Notes: generated by a model not told the origin, from the letters alone. DNA of 64,000 nt from Pseudomonas anguilliseptica (GCF_900105355.1 NZ_FNSC01000001.1:2914001-2978000), one strand, 5' to 3'; positions 16,374 to 26,876 are shown, numbered from the stretch's first letter. Translations and numbers: made by a program.

Positions 16374-18056
16374 ATGCTGCAGACTCGCCTGATTGCTCCC
16401 GCCGACAATGCACACCAAGCGCCGCTGTTGATCAAGCGTCTGCTGCTGTCGGGCATTCGTTACGAGAAAACCCGCGAAATCGTCTACCGAGATCAACTGC
16501 GTTACAGCTACGCGACCCTCAACGAGCGCGTGGCGCGCCTGGCCAATGTGCTGACTGAGGCCGGGGTCAAGGCCGGTGACACTGTGGCCGTGATGGACTG
16601 GGACAGCCACCGTTACCTGGAGTGCATGTTCGCCATTCCGATGATCGGCGCAGTGCTGCATACCATCAATATCCGCCTATCGGCCGATCAGATTCTCTAC
16701 ACCATGAACCATGCCGACGATAAGTTCGTGCTGGTCAACAGCGAGTTCGTGCCGCTGTACAAGGGTATCGAAAGCCAGCTGACGACGGTGGAGAAGACCA
16801 TTCTGCTCACCGATGCCGCCGAGAAAACCGCCGACCTGGGCGGCCTGGTCGGTGAATACGAAAACCTGCTGGCCGCCGCCAGCGCGCGTTACGACTTCCC
16901 GGATTTTGACGAAAACTCGGTCGCCACCACCTTCTACACCACTGGTACCACCGGCAACCCCAAGGGTGTGTATTTCAGCCATCGCCAGTTGGTGCTACAC
17001 ACCATGGCCGAAGCCAGCGTGCTGGGTAGCCTGGACAGCATCCGCCTGCTGGGCACCAACGATGTGTATATGCCGATCACCCCGATGTTCCACGTGCATG
17101 CCTGGGGCATTCCATATGTGGCCACCATGCTGGGGATCAAACAGGTCTATCCCGGCCGTTACGAGCCGGACATGCTTTGCCGCCTGATCAAAGAGGAGAA
17201 GGTGACCTTCTCCCACTGCGTGCCGACCATTCTGCAGATGGTATTAGCTGCTCCAGGTGCTCAGGGCCACGACTTTGGCGGCCTGAAGATGATAATCGGC
17301 GGCAGCGCGCTCAATCGTTCGCTGTACGAAGCGGCCAAGGCGCGCGGCATTCAGCTGACCGCCGCCTACGGCATGTCGGAAACCTGCCCGCTGATCTCCT
17401 GCGCGCATATCAACGATGAGCTGATGGCCGGTAGCGAAGATGAACGTACCACCTACCGGATCAAGGCTGGCGTGCCGGTGCCGCTGGTGGAAGCGGCGAT
17501 CATGTCCGCTGATGGCACCCTGTTACCGGCCGATGGCGAAAGCCAGGGCGAACTGGTGCTGCGTGCGCCGTGGCTGACCCAGGGTTACTTCCGCGAACCG
17601 GAGAAGGGCGCCGAGCTGTGGGAACACGGCTGGCTGCACACTGGTGATGTGGCGACCATCGACGATTTCGGCTTTATCGATATCCGCGACCGTATCAAGG
17701 ATGTGATCAAGACCGGTGGCGAATGGATTTCCTCTCTGGAGCTGGAAGACCTGATCAGCCGTCACCCCGCTGTACGTGAAGTGGCTGTGGTCGGTGTGGT
17801 CGATCCGCAGTGGGGCGAGCGGCCATTCGCCCTGTTGGTATTGCGCGATGGCCAAAGCCTGGATGCCAAGGGTCTCAAGGAACACCTCAAGCCTTTTGTC
17901 GATCAGGGCAGCATCAACAAGTGGGCGATACCGTCGCAGATCGCCCTTGTTACCGAAGTTCCCAAGACCAGCGTCGGCAAGCTGGATAAGAAGCGCATTC
18001 GCCTGGATATCGTCCAGTGGCAGACCGCGGGCAGCCCGTTTCTGTCGACTGTCTAA
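16374..18056 (+). CDS. Fatty-acid-CoA ligase (AlkK-like acyl-activating enzyme)
   Basis: A 560-residue AMP-forming enzyme that activates a carboxylic acid to its CoA thioester. The P-loop-like motif is [17 protein letters not shown], the second core motif [10 protein letters not shown], then [15 protein letters not shown] and the C-terminal catalytic Lys in [13 protein letters not shown]. The pattern matches medium-chain AlkK-type ligases. The ATG at 16374 (MLQTRLIAP) is chosen over an upstream in-frame start because the segment before it is not family-like. The start is shared as a divergent promoter region with the thiolase. Confidence 0.9.
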   Translation: MLQTRLIAPADNAHQAPLLIKRLLLSGIRYEKTREIVYRDQLRYSYATLNERVARLANVLTEAGVKAGDTVAVMDWDSHRYLECMFAIPMIGAVLHTINIRLSADQILYTMNHADDKFVLVNSEFVPLYKGIESQLTTVEKTILLTDAAEKTADLGGLVGEYENLLAAASARYDFPDFDENSVATTFYTTGTTGNPKGVYFSHRQLVLHTMAEASVLGSLDSIRLLGTNDVYMPITPMFHVHAWGIPYVATMLGIKQVYPGRYEPDMLCRLIKEEKVTFSHCVPTILQMVLAAPGAQGHDFGGLKMIIGGSALNRSLYEAAKARGIQLTAAYGMSETCPLISCAHINDELMAGSEDERTTYRIKAGVPVPLVEAAIMSADGTLLPADGESQGELVLRAPWLTQGYFREPEKGAELWEHGWLHTGDVATIDDFGFIDIRDRIKDVIKTGGEWISSLELEDLISRHPAVREVAVVGVVDPQWGERPFALLVLRDGQSLDAKGLKEHLKPFVDQGSINKWAIPSQIALVTEVPKTSVGKLDKKRIRLDIVQWQTAGSPFLSTV

Positions 18057-18249
18057 GGTGTTGTGCTGCGGGTGAGGCGCAAGCCTCGCCTCTTTGCGTG
18101 CTTGCCTTGCAGTACCGCAAAAGCCTGATGATTAGAGCCTTTCAGCTGATTCCGTAGGGTTTTTCTGGAGAGTTTGGCGAAACTCTCTGGGCTGTTCGAT
18201 TCGCGCCAAGTCAGGGTGCTTTTGGTGACTGATCAGTCAAACAAGCGTT

Positions 18250-18265
18250 TGGCTTGCTAATTGCT
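18250..18265 (+). promoter_or_regulatory. Candidate sigma-54 promoter
   Basis: TGGCTTGCTAATTGCT fits the -24/-12 consensus TGGCAC-N5-TTGCT at all positions except the two after TGGC. It lies about 160 bases upstream of the DUF1302 gene. No enhancer-binding regulator is encoded nearby, so support is limited. Nothing else is evident in 18057-18427. Confidence 0.35.
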
Positions 18266-18427
18266 CATTCCAAGCCATTCTTGGCTCTGCCGGCTGTGCC
18301 AAACACGCCGAAACCTGCGAGCCAGAGTGCCTGGGGGCTGCAAATCACACTTTAGAGGGATCAAGCAGAAGTACCCGCTGGCTATAGTCCGCACCATCCA
18401 TAACAAAAAACACATGGAGTAGCGTCG

Positions 18428-20341
18428 ATGACAAAAACAAAACAAACCTGGCTCCTGGCAAAACTGCCACTGGCCGTCAGCCTCGCATCCACCCTCGCCG
18501 CACCTGCATTCGGCGTTACTTTCAATATCGGTGAAATCGAAGGTCAGTTCGACTCGTCCCTGTCGGTTGGCGCGAGCTGGTCGGTGCGTGGCGCTGATCC
18601 AGACCTGATAGGTTCCAACAATGGTGGTAAAGGACTTTCTCAAACCACCGATGATTCGCGTCAAAATTTCAAACGAGGCGAAACCTTCTCAAAAATTTTC
18701 AAGGGTATTCATGACCTTGAATTGAAATACGGTGATACCGGTGTATTTGTGCGCGGTAAATACTGGTATGACTTTGAGCTGAAAGACGAAAGCCGTCTGT
18801 TTAAAGACATCAGTGACAGCAATCGCAAAGAAGGTGCTCAGTCATCCGGTGCGCAAATTCTCGATGCCTTCGTTTACCACAACTACGCCATCGGCGATCA
18901 GCCGGGTTCCGTTCGTTTGGGTAAGCAAGTTGTAAGCTGGGGCGAAAGTACCTTCATCCGTAACAGCATCAACGAAATTAACCCGGTCGATGTGTCCGCA
19001 TTCCGTCGCCCAGGTGCTGAAATCAAGGAAGGCTTGATTCCGGTAAACATGTTCTATGTGTCGCAGAGTCTTACCGAAAACCTTTCCATGGAAGCTTTCT
19101 ACCAGCTTGAATGGGATCAGACCGTGGTTGATAACTGCGGCACTTTCTTTGCCCAGGCCGATATCATTGCCGATGGTTGCAACAACAACCTCCGTGTTCT
19201 GAGTAACAACCCCTTGGCTGGCGCAGGCGTGAACAACACCTTGCGTAATCTAGCAGCGCTGACCGGTGGGGCGCTGCCAAACCGACCAGATCTGGTTATT
19301 GACCAAAACAGCGAAGGCGTTCTTGTCCGTCGTGTCGCAGACCGCGATGCGCGTGACGATGGTCAGTGGGGTACTGCCTTCCGCTACTTCTCACCAGCCC
19401 TGGACACCGAGTTCGGCGCTTACTTCATGAACTATCACAGCCGTACTCCAGCCTTCAGCGCTGCCGGTCCTGCTGCGAATGTTTATTCAACAGCGCAGGC
19501 GGCCTTCACCGGCCCTAATGCTCAGTTGCAACCACTGGTTGTGGCGGGTAATTCGACTTATTTCCTGGAGTATCCAGAAGATATCCGGCTCTACGGCCTG
19601 AGCTTCTCGACAACGCTGCCCACCGGTACAGCAGTGAGTGGCGAAGTAAGTTATCGCCCGAATGCCCCGGTGCTGTTTAACACCACAGACATCTTGTTTG
19701 CTGGGGTAAACCCACTGGGTGGTTTGTTCGGTAATGCTTCCCTGATTGATGGGCAGCCTGGCCAGGAAGTAAACGGTTACCGGCGCAAGGAGGTCACTCA
19801 GTTCCAGACCACCTTTACTCACTTCTTTGATCAGGTAATGGGCGCCAGCCGCCTTACCTTGGTCGGTGAGATCGGCGTTGTGCATGTGGGCGGCCTTGAG
19901 AACTCCAGCGAAATTCGCTACGGCCGTGATCCGGTTTACGGTCCAGGTCCTCTGCCAGCAACCGGTGCACTGAATACCTGCAGCACGCTGAACGCCAGCA
20001 CTCTTGGTACTGCAAGTCTCGAGAATCAGTCCAAGTACTGTGAAGACGATGGCTTCGTGACTTCCACTGCTTGGGGCTACCGTGCTCGCGCTATCTGGGA
20101 TTACCCGGATGTCTTCGCGGGTGTGAACCTGAAACCGAGCGTTTCCTGGTCGCATGACGTTGATGGTTATGGTCCTAATGGTCTGTTCACTGAAGGTGCC
20201 AAGGCTGTGAGCCTGGGTCTGGACGCTGATTACCAGAACACTTACACCGCCAGCTTGGCCTACACCGATTTCTTCGGCGGTAAATACAACACTTCAATTG
20301 ACCGCGACTTCGTTGCGCTCAGCTTTGGCGTGAACTTCTAA
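18428..20341 (+). CDS. DUF1302 outer-membrane-type protein
   Basis: A 637-residue exported protein with a signal peptide (to about residue 29, ending APAFG) and a long beta-rich, aromatic- and Asn/Gly-rich body ending in Phe (SFGVNF), as outer-membrane barrels do. Segments such as VRLGKQVVSWGESTFIRNSI and NPVDVSAFRRPGAEIKEGLIPVNMFY mark the DUF1302 family. Members usually pair with a DUF1329 lipoprotein-like partner and are linked to handling of sterols, hydrocarbons or long-chain compounds, though the exact function is unsettled. The partner gene starts 29 bases downstream but is interrupted by an insertion sequence. The acyl-CoA ligase upstream fits a lipid-uptake context. Confidence 0.88.
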   Translation: MTKTKQTWLLAKLPLAVSLASTLAAPAFGVTFNIGEIEGQFDSSLSVGASWSVRGADPDLIGSNNGGKGLSQTTDDSRQNFKRGETFSKIFKGIHDLELKYGDTGVFVRGKYWYDFELKDESRLFKDISDSNRKEGAQSSGAQILDAFVYHNYAIGDQPGSVRLGKQVVSWGESTFIRNSINEINPVDVSAFRRPGAEIKEGLIPVNMFYVSQSLTENLSMEAFYQLEWDQTVVDNCGTFFAQADIIADGCNNNLRVLSNNPLAGAGVNNTLRNLAALTGGALPNRPDLVIDQNSEGVLVRRVADRDARDDGQWGTAFRYFSPALDTEFGAYFMNYHSRTPAFSAAGPAANVYSTAQAAFTGPNAQLQPLVVAGNSTYFLEYPEDIRLYGLSFSTTLPTGTAVSGEVSYRPNAPVLFNTTDILFAGVNPLGGLFGNASLIDGQPGQEVNGYRRKEVTQFQTTFTHFFDQVMGASRLTLVGEIGVVHVGGLENSSEIRYGRDPVYGPGPLPATGALNTCSTLNASTLGTASLENQSKYCEDDGFVTSTAWGYRARAIWDYPDVFAGVNLKPSVSWSHDVDGYGPNGLFTEGAKAVSLGLDADYQNTYTASLAYTDFFGGKYNTSIDRDFVALSFGVNF

Positions 20342-20370
20342 GTAAGCGGACGAGATTTTTAAGGACGACT

Positions 20371-20434
20371 ATGACTATGAAAACAACAAAAAGTCTGCTG
20401 CAAACTGGCGCCCTGACACTTTCGCTGCTGGCTA
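20371..20434 (+). pseudogene. DUF1329 gene, 5' fragment (signal peptide start)
   Basis: The frame opens with MTMKTTKSLLQTGALTLSLLAS, the start of a signal peptide, and is cut at the TA dinucleotide 20433-20434 by the IS630 element. Reading on into the element gives a stop after 44 codons. Joining 20434 to 21621 restores the frame GCT AGT GGT GTG ATG and a complete signal peptide ending VMAA, so this is the native start of the downstream DUF1329 sequence. Confidence 0.9.
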
Positions 20435-21618
20435 GTGAGCTGTCTGTAAAATTCGTTAATCCAATGCCGAGCCAGTATACTGCGCGCTCTATCGTCATGA
20501 ATTGAGCTCCCATATGGCCCGGCCAGCAGCCCCATTCTTCTTGAGTCCCAGTGATGCCGACATGCTGCAAGGCTGGTTACGCATGGGATCGCTGCCTCAG
20601 AGCATCGGCCAGCGGGCCAGAATTCTGTTGCTGCTGGCCAACGGTCTCACGCCCAAGGAGATCAGCGAGCAGCTGCAAGTCTCTGCGCCAGTGGTCTTCA
20701 AATGGCGTAAACGCTACCAGGAGACCGGTCTGGAGGGGCTGAGTGACCTGCGGCGCAGTGGAGCGCCTCGCAAGCTCAACGAAGCGAAGATCAAGGAAAT
20801 CCTGACGCTGACGACCCAGCGAGTCCCGCGCGAAGCTACCCACTGGAGCCTACGGTTGATGGCCAAGTACGCTGGGGTCAGCATCTGGCAGGTCGCACAG
20901 GTGTGGGCTGCTGCCGACCTCAAGCCGCACCGGTTGAAAACCTTCAAGATCAGTAACGACCCGCACTTTGCAGACAAAGTGGTCGATGTCGTCGGGCTCT
21001 ATTTGAATCCGCCCGACAACGCCCTGGTGCTATCTGTTGACGAAAAAACACAGATCCAGGCGCTGGACCGCACACAGCCCATGCTGCCGCTCAAGCCCGG
21101 GCAGATTGAGCGGCGGACGCATGACTATAAGCGCCACGGTACGGCCAGTCTGTACGCAGCCTTTGACATCCTGACGGGTAAGGTCATCGGCCGTATCACC
21201 CAGCGGCACAGGGCCAAGGAGTTTTTGGAGTTCCTTCGACAGATCGACCGCAGCACCCCCGTCGAGCTGGACCTGCATGTAATTCTGGACAACAGCTCGA
21301 CTCACAAGATCGCTGCCGTCAGGGAATGGCTGGAGAAGCATCCCCGTTTCAAGCTGCACTTCACACCGACCAGCGCCTCGTGGCTGAACGCCGTGGAGGG
21401 CTGGTTTGCGCAACTGGAAAGACGGGCGCTTTATCGTGATGCCTTCAGCAGCGTGGCTGACCTGAGAGCGGCGATACGTCGCTTCATTGAGGCTCATAAC
21501 GAACATTCGGCTAAGCCGTTCCGCTGGAGCAAAACGGCTGAGTCGATTATCAGCTCCGTGCATCGAGCAAAGCTGGCTGTAATTCGGAATGAGTTATTGG
21601 ATTAACCAGACAGGCCAC
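20435..21618 (+). mobile_element. IS630-family insertion sequence (1184 bp)
   Basis: The element is bounded by TA on each side (20433-20434 and 21619-21620), the target duplication of the IS630/Tc1-mariner type. Its ends are inverted repeats: GTGAGCTGTCTG on the left and, read inward on the other strand, GTGGCCTGTCTG on the right (10 of 12). The shared TTAATCCAAT follows slightly further in. It splits the DUF1329 gene within the signal-peptide codons. Confidence 0.9.
20514..21605 (+). CDS. IS630-family transposase
   Basis: A 363-residue DDE transposase. The N-terminal half is a double helix-turn-helix (LLLLANGLTPKEISEQLQVSAPVVFKWRKRY is part of it). The catalytic domain shows Asp in VLSVDEKTQIQAL, Asp in HVILDNSSTHK and Glu in WLNAVEGWFAQLE. 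The ATG at 20514 (MARPAAPFFLSP) is used; a TTG four codons upstream is an alternative start. The frame is intact, so the element may be mobile. Confidence 0.93.
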   Translation: MARPAAPFFLSPSDADMLQGWLRMGSLPQSIGQRARILLLLANGLTPKEISEQLQVSAPVVFKWRKRYQETGLEGLSDLRRSGAPRKLNEAKIKEILTLTTQRVPREATHWSLRLMAKYAGVSIWQVAQVWAAADLKPHRLKTFKISNDPHFADKVVDVVGLYLNPPDNALVLSVDEKTQIQALDRTQPMLPLKPGQIERRTHDYKRHGTASLYAAFDILTGKVIGRITQRHRAKEFLEFLRQIDRSTPVELDLHVILDNSSTHKIAAVREWLEKHPRFKLHFTPTSASWLNAVEGWFAQLERRALYRDAFSSVADLRAAIRRFIEAHNEHSAKPFRWSKTAESIISSVHRAKLAVIRNELLD

Positions 21619-22930
21619 TAGTGGTGTGATGGCGGCGGTACCGCCGGATGAAGCTGCCAAACTGGGTACTACGCTGACGCCAGTCGGTGCGGAAATGGCG
21701 GGCAATGCGGATGGTTCGATCCCAGCGTGGACTGGCGGCCTGCCAGCCAGCGCCGGTACTGCTGATAGCGCAGGTTTCCTTTCGGATCCGTTCCCGAGCG
21801 AGCAGCCGCTGTTTACTATCACCGCGCAAAACGTGGAGCAGTACAAAGACAAACTGACCCCTGGCCAGTTGGCGATGTTCAAGCGTTATCCGGAAAGCTA
21901 CAAAATGCCGGTGTTCGCCACTCATCGTACGGCGACCATGCCGGACTTTATTCTGGCGGCTGCGAAGAACAACGCAGTCAACACCAAGATGGTCGAAGGC
22001 GGCAACGGTCTGGAGAACTTCGAGCAGGCTAACCCCTTCCCGATTCCGAAAGACGGCCTGGAAGCGATCTGGAACCACATCACTCGCTACCGTGGTGGCA
22101 GCGTGAAGCGTCTGGTAACTCAGGCGACTCCACAGCCGAACGGCTCCTACAGCCTGGTTTACTTCCAGGATGAGTTCACCTTCCGTGGTGCGCTGAAGGA
22201 TGCCGATACCAGCAAGCCAAGCAACGTACTGTTCTACTTCAAACAGCGCGTAACCGCCCCTTTGCGTCTGGCAGGTAACGTGCTGCTGGTGCACGAAACC
22301 CTCAACCAGGTTAAAGAGCCGCGTCTGGCGTGGCTGTATAACGCCGGTCAGCGTCGCGTGCGTCGTGCACCGCAGGTATCGTATGACGGTCCAGGTACCG
22401 CCGCTGACGGTCTGCGTACGTCCGACAACTTCGACATGTACAACGGTGCTCCTGACCGTTACGAGTGGAAGCTCAACGGCAAGAAGGAAATCTACATTCC
22501 TTACAACAGCTACCGTCTGGACTCGCCGAAGCTGAAGTATGACCAGATCATCAAGGCTGGCCACATCAACCAGGACCTGACTCGTTACGAGCTGCACCGC
22601 GTATGGCACGTGACCGCAACCCTGAAATCGGGCGAGCGTCATATCTATGCCAAACGTGACTTCTACCTCGATGAAGACACCTGGCAAGCTGCTGCCATCG
22701 ACCACTACGACGGTCGCGGTACCCTGTGGCGTGTGGCTGAAGCCCATACTCAGTACTACTACGACAAACAAGTGCCGTGGTACAGCGTAGAGACCCTGTA
22801 TGACTTGCTGTCCGGTCGTTACCTGGCTCTGGGCATGAAGAACGAAGAGAAGAGCGCTTACCAGTTCGACTACCCGGCCAAGGAAAGCGATTACACCCCA
22901 GCTGCCCTGCGCCAGGCTGGCGTACGCTAA
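21619..22930 (+). pseudogene. DUF1329 gene, 3' fragment (mature protein)
   Basis: About 434 codons encoding the whole mature DUF1329 protein: VPPDEAAKLGTTLTPVGAEMAG at the start, then SIPAWTGGL, YPESYKMPVFATHRTA, NVLFYFKQRVTAPLRLAGN and RHIYAKRDFYLDEDTWQAAAIDHYDGRG, the usual order of the family. Without its signal peptide, any product started from the ATG at about 21629 would stay in the cytosol and probably not function. The coding part shows no frameshift or stop, so the insertion is recent and excision could restore the gene. The normal partner is the DUF1302 protein at 18428. Confidence 0.88.
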
Positions 22931-22952
22931 ACCTGAGTCACGCTGCATAAAG

Positions 22953-22980
22953 AACCGGCCCTTGTGGCCGGTTTTTTTAT
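22953..22980 (+). terminator. Rho-independent terminator
   Basis: AACCGGCC (22953-22960), a five-base loop, GGCCGGTT (22966-22973) and a T-run form a standard terminator 23 bases after the DUF1329 stop. The rest of the gap to 23210 shows no gene. Confidence 0.9.
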
Positions 22981-23210
22981 GCATAGAGATTCAGTTTGAT
23001 GGTCTGGCCGGTAGTGCGATCAGCCTTTGCTGGTATGCCGCTATAAGTCGTCAGTTTGCTTAGCGCACGCCAAGCACCATGCGGCAGATGGATAAGCAAT
23101 CATTGCAGTTTGCTTCCTGATGGCAGCAAGGGCTTCAAATGCGCGAGTCAAGGCGCTAGGCTGCGGGGCATTGGTAGTGCCTCTGCCTGACTACTACAAG
23201 AAACCGGCTG

Positions 23211-25934
23211 ATGACTGATCTGTCCCGCATTCCTGGCTTGGTAGCCGCGCCCAACGTACTGGGTGGGCACTTCTATCGGCCGCCTTTACCTGCCAGTTAT
23301 GTGCCGCGCCCACGCTTGTGCGAACGGCTACTGGGTGGTTTGGCTGGGCGTCTGTTGCTGGTCAGCGCGCCGGCCGGGTTTGGCAAGAGTTCACTGGCCA
23401 TCGAGTTCTGCGAGCACCTGCCGGAGCAGTGGCAAAGCCTGTGGTTGGGCCTGAGCCCGCGTGACAGTGATCCGGGGCGTTTTCTTGAGCGTTTGCTCAG
23501 TGGGCTGCAGCAGTTCTTCCCTGGCGTGGGGCAGGACGCGCTGGGCCTGTTGCGCCTGCGTCAACGGCATCAGCCGTTTGCCTTTGAGGAGTGGCTTGAT
23601 GGCCTGCTCGATGAACTGGCTGTGCGCCTCGATCCGCAGCAGCCCTTGCTGCTGGTGCTGGATGACTATCACCTTGCGCAGGGCGCGGTGCTGGATCGTT
23701 GTCTGCAGTTTTTTCTCAACCATCTGCCGGCCGGCCTGCTGATTCTGGTGACCAGCCGCCAGCGTCCGGACTGGCACTTGGCACGTTTGCGCCTGTCGCG
23801 TCAGTTGTTGGAGTTGCATGAGCAGGATCTGCGCCTGACCGATGCTGAGAGCACGGCGTTGCTCCGCTTGCAGGGTGCCGAGTTGTCGGCAGACGCGCTG
23901 GCCGCGCTGCTGCAACGCAGTGAGGGCTGGGTGGCGGGTCTGCGCTTGTGGTCTCTGGCCGTCAGCGAAGTGCAGGAGTCCACAGCGTTACCGGCGTTGG
24001 TGCAGGGTGGTGATGGGCTGATTCATGATTACCTGCTTGAAGAAGTGATCGAACGCCAGCCGGCTGACGTGCAGGCCTTTCTCTATGAAACGGCCAGCCA
24101 GGAGCGCTTCTGCGCTGAGCTGTGTGATGCCCTGCGTGATGCCCATGACAGCGCCGCGATTCTCCGTCACCTGCAGGCGCACCAGGTATTTCTGGTGCCG
24201 CTGGATGAGCAGGGCAAATGGTTTCGCTATCACCACCTGTTTTCCGACCTGCTCCGTAGCCGGCCGCAGCCTACTCCCGGCCTGCATTTGCGCGCGTGTC
24301 GCTGGTTCAGCGCGGAGGGTCTGTTGGATGAAGCCATCGAGCAGGCGTTGCGCGCGGGCCAGCCGGACGTGGCAGCCAATCTGGTGCAGAACCTTTCCGA
24401 GGAACAATTGCTGGCCGAGCAGAACGTCGCCACCTTGCTGCGCTGGAAGATGGACTTGCCGGATAGCCTGCTGACCAGCACGCCACGCCTGATATTGCTG
24501 TACGGCTGGGCGCTGGCGCTGGCCTGTCAGCTAGATGCCTCCGAAGAATTGCTGGCTGAGCTGGGGCGCTTTCTACCCGCTCGTGAGGGCAGCGAGCAGG
24601 AAGGTCTGCTGGCCCAGTGGCTGGCGCTGAGTGGGGTGATTGCCCGCGGCCGTGGTGACAGCAGCAAGGCGCAGGCCTATTGCAGTGAGGCGCTGAGCTG
24701 TCTGCCGCTGGATCGTTATGGGCAGCGCCTGATGTGCCTGTCCAGCCTGGCCAACCTGGCGATTGTGCATGGTGATCTGTGGCGTGCGCGTGGGCTTAAT
24801 CGCGAAGCGTTGGAGCTGGCGCAACGGGTCGGTAACCCGCTGTTCGAGGCCCTGGCCCATTACGACCGTGCGCGGGTATTGCAAGCCCGCGGCGAAGTGC
24901 TGCGTGCGCTGGATGAGGTGCATCAGGGCCAGCAGCGCCTGGCCAAGCTACCGGCCCAGCGGCAGTACGCCGCACGCGGACGGTTGACCCTCTACGAAGG
25001 CTATCTGCTGAGTTTGCGCCTACAACCAGAACAGGCCCGCCAGCGTCTGCTGGCCGGGATTGCCGAGGCGCGTGGCTGCCGAGATATCAGCGTGCTGATC
25101 GGTTATTGCGTGCTGGCCAGCCTGGAAGGACGCTGCGGCAACCTGCCGGAGGCCTTTGCTCAGCTGGCCGAGGCCGAGCGGCTGATGCATATCTGGGACA
25201 TTCCGCCGATCTATTACCTGGCGATGATCACCCTGACCAAATGCGAGTTGTGGCTGCGTCAGGGGCAGACCGAGCTGGCGGGCGTCTGGCTGAGTCGTTT
25301 GCTGGATGCCTATGGCGGCGAGCAGGCGGCTGCCGCGCCGGAGTTTCATCCACAGTTGCCGTTGCATGTGCAGCTGCACCTGGCCACTTACGAGCGTTTG
25401 CAGGGCGAGGATGAACAGGCCGAGCGGCGTTTACGCGGCTTGAGTCAGCTGGCGCAGAACGCGGGCGGTCAACTGCTGGGGGCTATTGCGCAGATGCAGC
25501 TGACAGAATTGCTGCGTGACGCCGGGCGCGAACGGGAAGCGCAGCAACAGTTGCGCAGTGCCCTGCAAGCGGCGGCAGGCGGTGGCTTGCTGCCGTTCCA
25601 TGGTCTGCTCACGCGACAGTCCGACTGGCTGCGGGAGCAGTTGCTGGGGCTGGACGCCAGCCCGCTGATCGAAGCCTTGCAACAGCATCTGCCGCAGGCG
25701 CAGTCGCTGGTCAGTCAGGACGATTATGCCGCTGTGGTCGATGCCCTCAGCTCGCGGGAATTGGCCGTACTGCAACTGATCGCCCAAGGTTGCTCCAACC
25801 AGGAGATCAGCGACAGCCTGTTTATCTCCCTGCACACGGTGAAAACCCACGCCCGTCACATCAACAGCAAACTCGGTGTGGAGCGGCGTACCCAGGCGGT
25901 GGCGCGGGCCAAGAGCCTCGGCCTACTGCGCTGA
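23211..25934 (+). CDS. MalT-like LuxR-family ATP-dependent regulator
   Basis: A 907-residue regulator. Residues 50-61 hold a Walker A motif (SAPAGFGKSSL), followed by a Walker B-like LLLVLDDYH near residue 147. A long TPR-like helical repeat region runs from about 380 to 830. The last 65 residues carry a LuxR helix-turn-helix (LSSRELAVLQLIAQG, then HTVKTHARHINSKLGV). Proteins of this STAND-type build are ligand-activated transcription activators. It follows the DUF1302/DUF1329 genes in the same direction but after a terminator, so it may be a separate unit that regulates them; its ligand is unknown. The start has a weak ribosome binding site but gives the family N-terminus. Its stop overlaps the convergent gene by 12 bases. 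Confidence 0.87.
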   Translation: MTDLSRIPGLVAAPNVLGGHFYRPPLPASYVPRPRLCERLLGGLAGRLLLVSAPAGFGKSSLAIEFCEHLPEQWQSLWLGLSPRDSDPGRFLERLLSGLQQFFPGVGQDALGLLRLRQRHQPFAFEEWLDGLLDELAVRLDPQQPLLLVLDDYHLAQGAVLDRCLQFFLNHLPAGLLILVTSRQRPDWHLARLRLSRQLLELHEQDLRLTDAESTALLRLQGAELSADALAALLQRSEGWVAGLRLWSLAVSEVQESTALPALVQGGDGLIHDYLLEEVIERQPADVQAFLYETASQERFCAELCDALRDAHDSAAILRHLQAHQVFLVPLDEQGKWFRYHHLFSDLLRSRPQPTPGLHLRACRWFSAEGLLDEAIEQALRAGQPDVAANLVQNLSEEQLLAEQNVATLLRWKMDLPDSLLTSTPRLILLYGWALALACQLDASEELLAELGRFLPAREGSEQEGLLAQWLALSGVIARGRGDSSKAQAYCSEALSCLPLDRYGQRLMCLSSLANLAIVHGDLWRARGLNREALELAQRVGNPLFEALAHYDRARVLQARGEVLRALDEVHQGQQRLAKLPAQRQYAARGRLTLYEGYLLSLRLQPEQARQRLLAGIAEARGCRDISVLIGYCVLASLEGRCGNLPEAFAQLAEAERLMHIWDIPPIYYLAMITLTKCELWLRQGQTELAGVWLSRLLDAYGGEQAAAAPEFHPQLPLHVQLHLATYERLQGEDEQAERRLRGLSQLAQNAGGQLLGAIAQMQLTELLRDAGREREAQQQLRSALQAAAGGGLLPFHGLLTRQSDWLREQLLGLDASPLIEALQQHLPQAQSLVSQDDYAAVVDALSSRELAVLQLIAQGCSNQEISDSLFISLHTVKTHARHINSKLGVERRTQAVARAKSLGLLR

Positions 25935-26792
25935 CTCCGCCGGCACCGATAGATCCAGGCTGCGCGCAGGTGCTTTGCGTGGTTGCGCCGCGGCGTTTGC
26001 CAGCTTGGCTTGTACATCCTGCTGGATGCTTAGCAGCACCGGCTGCAGTTCGCGCATGTTTTGCTGCACCTCGGCATAAGCATGCTGCTGCGCCAGTTGT
26101 TCGACGCGTTGCAACAGGGTTTCACGCACCTCCCCGCTCAAATGGATAAACAGCTCGGGCAGCTGCTTGCTCAGTTCGGCGCTGTAGAGCACCAGTTCTT
26201 CGCGGCCAAACTGTTTGGTCAGGCCCAGATAGTCCAGGGCGCTGGAGGTGAGCATGGCCGCCGCCGCCTTGGTTTCATGCAGGCCTTGCAGGCGCACCGG
26301 GTTGCTTTGCTCGCTTTCCGATAGGGTCATCCAGAATTCGGTGGTCAGGGTGAACAGCACGGCTTGCTGGCGTAGCGAATAACTCATCAAGCCCAGTGCT
26401 TCGGCGGCATAGGGCTGTTGCACGGCGCGAAAATCAAAATACAGGCGCATCAACTCCTTGAGGCGAAACAGCGCTTCGCGGGCTTCGTTCTGCCGTAGTT
26501 CAAGCGGTGCGTAGATGTTCAGCTGCGGGCGGAAATTCTCTTCGCTGACCATGCGCTGGTAGATCGGCCCGGTGAACTCGCCACTGCGGCGGGGCAGGGC
26601 GTTGAGCTGAGTGCTGTCGACCTTGTTCAGCGCCTCCAGCAGTTGCTGGTAGTCGGCGCTGTTCCAGGGTTTGTGGATGTCCGGAATCTTCTGCCCAAGG
26701 TAGAACAGCTCGGTGGCCTGCACGGGCGCAAGCAGAACCAGCAAAAGGATGGCCAGCGGTAGGGTACGGCGTGATGGTAGCGTGTGCGGCAC
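25923..26792 (-). CDS. Exported hypothetical protein, helical
   Basis: A 289-residue protein starting at a GTG (26792). That start gives a clean signal peptide, MPHTLPSRRTLPLAILLLVLLAPVQA, and has AGGA eight bases upstream; an in-frame ATG at 26993 would bury the signal peptide 67 residues in. The mature part begins TELFYLGQKIPDIHKPWNSADYQQL, is alpha-helical throughout and has no recognisable catalytic motif. The C-terminus is Pro/Ala-rich. It diverges from the TetR gene and converges on the LuxR gene. I do not recognise the family. Confidence 0.7.
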   Translation of the reverse strand: MPHTLPSRRTLPLAILLLVLLAPVQATELFYLGQKIPDIHKPWNSADYQQLLEALNKVDSTQLNALPRRSGEFTGPIYQRMVSEENFRPQLNIYAPLELRQNEAREALFRLKELMRLYFDFRAVQQPYAAEALGLMSYSLRQQAVLFTLTTEFWMTLSESEQSNPVRLQGLHETKAAAAMLTSSALDYLGLTKQFGREELVLYSAELSKQLPELFIHLSGEVRETLLQRVEQLAQQHAYAEVQQNMRELQPVLLSIQQDVQAKLANAAAQPRKAPARSLDLSVPAESAQ

Positions 26793-26876
26793 AAGAACAA
26801 TCCTGCGGAGTAGGCGTGGCCCAGCGTAACCAGCTTGGCGGCTCGCGTCACCCGCGCCTTGGTTGGGACGTGTGCG

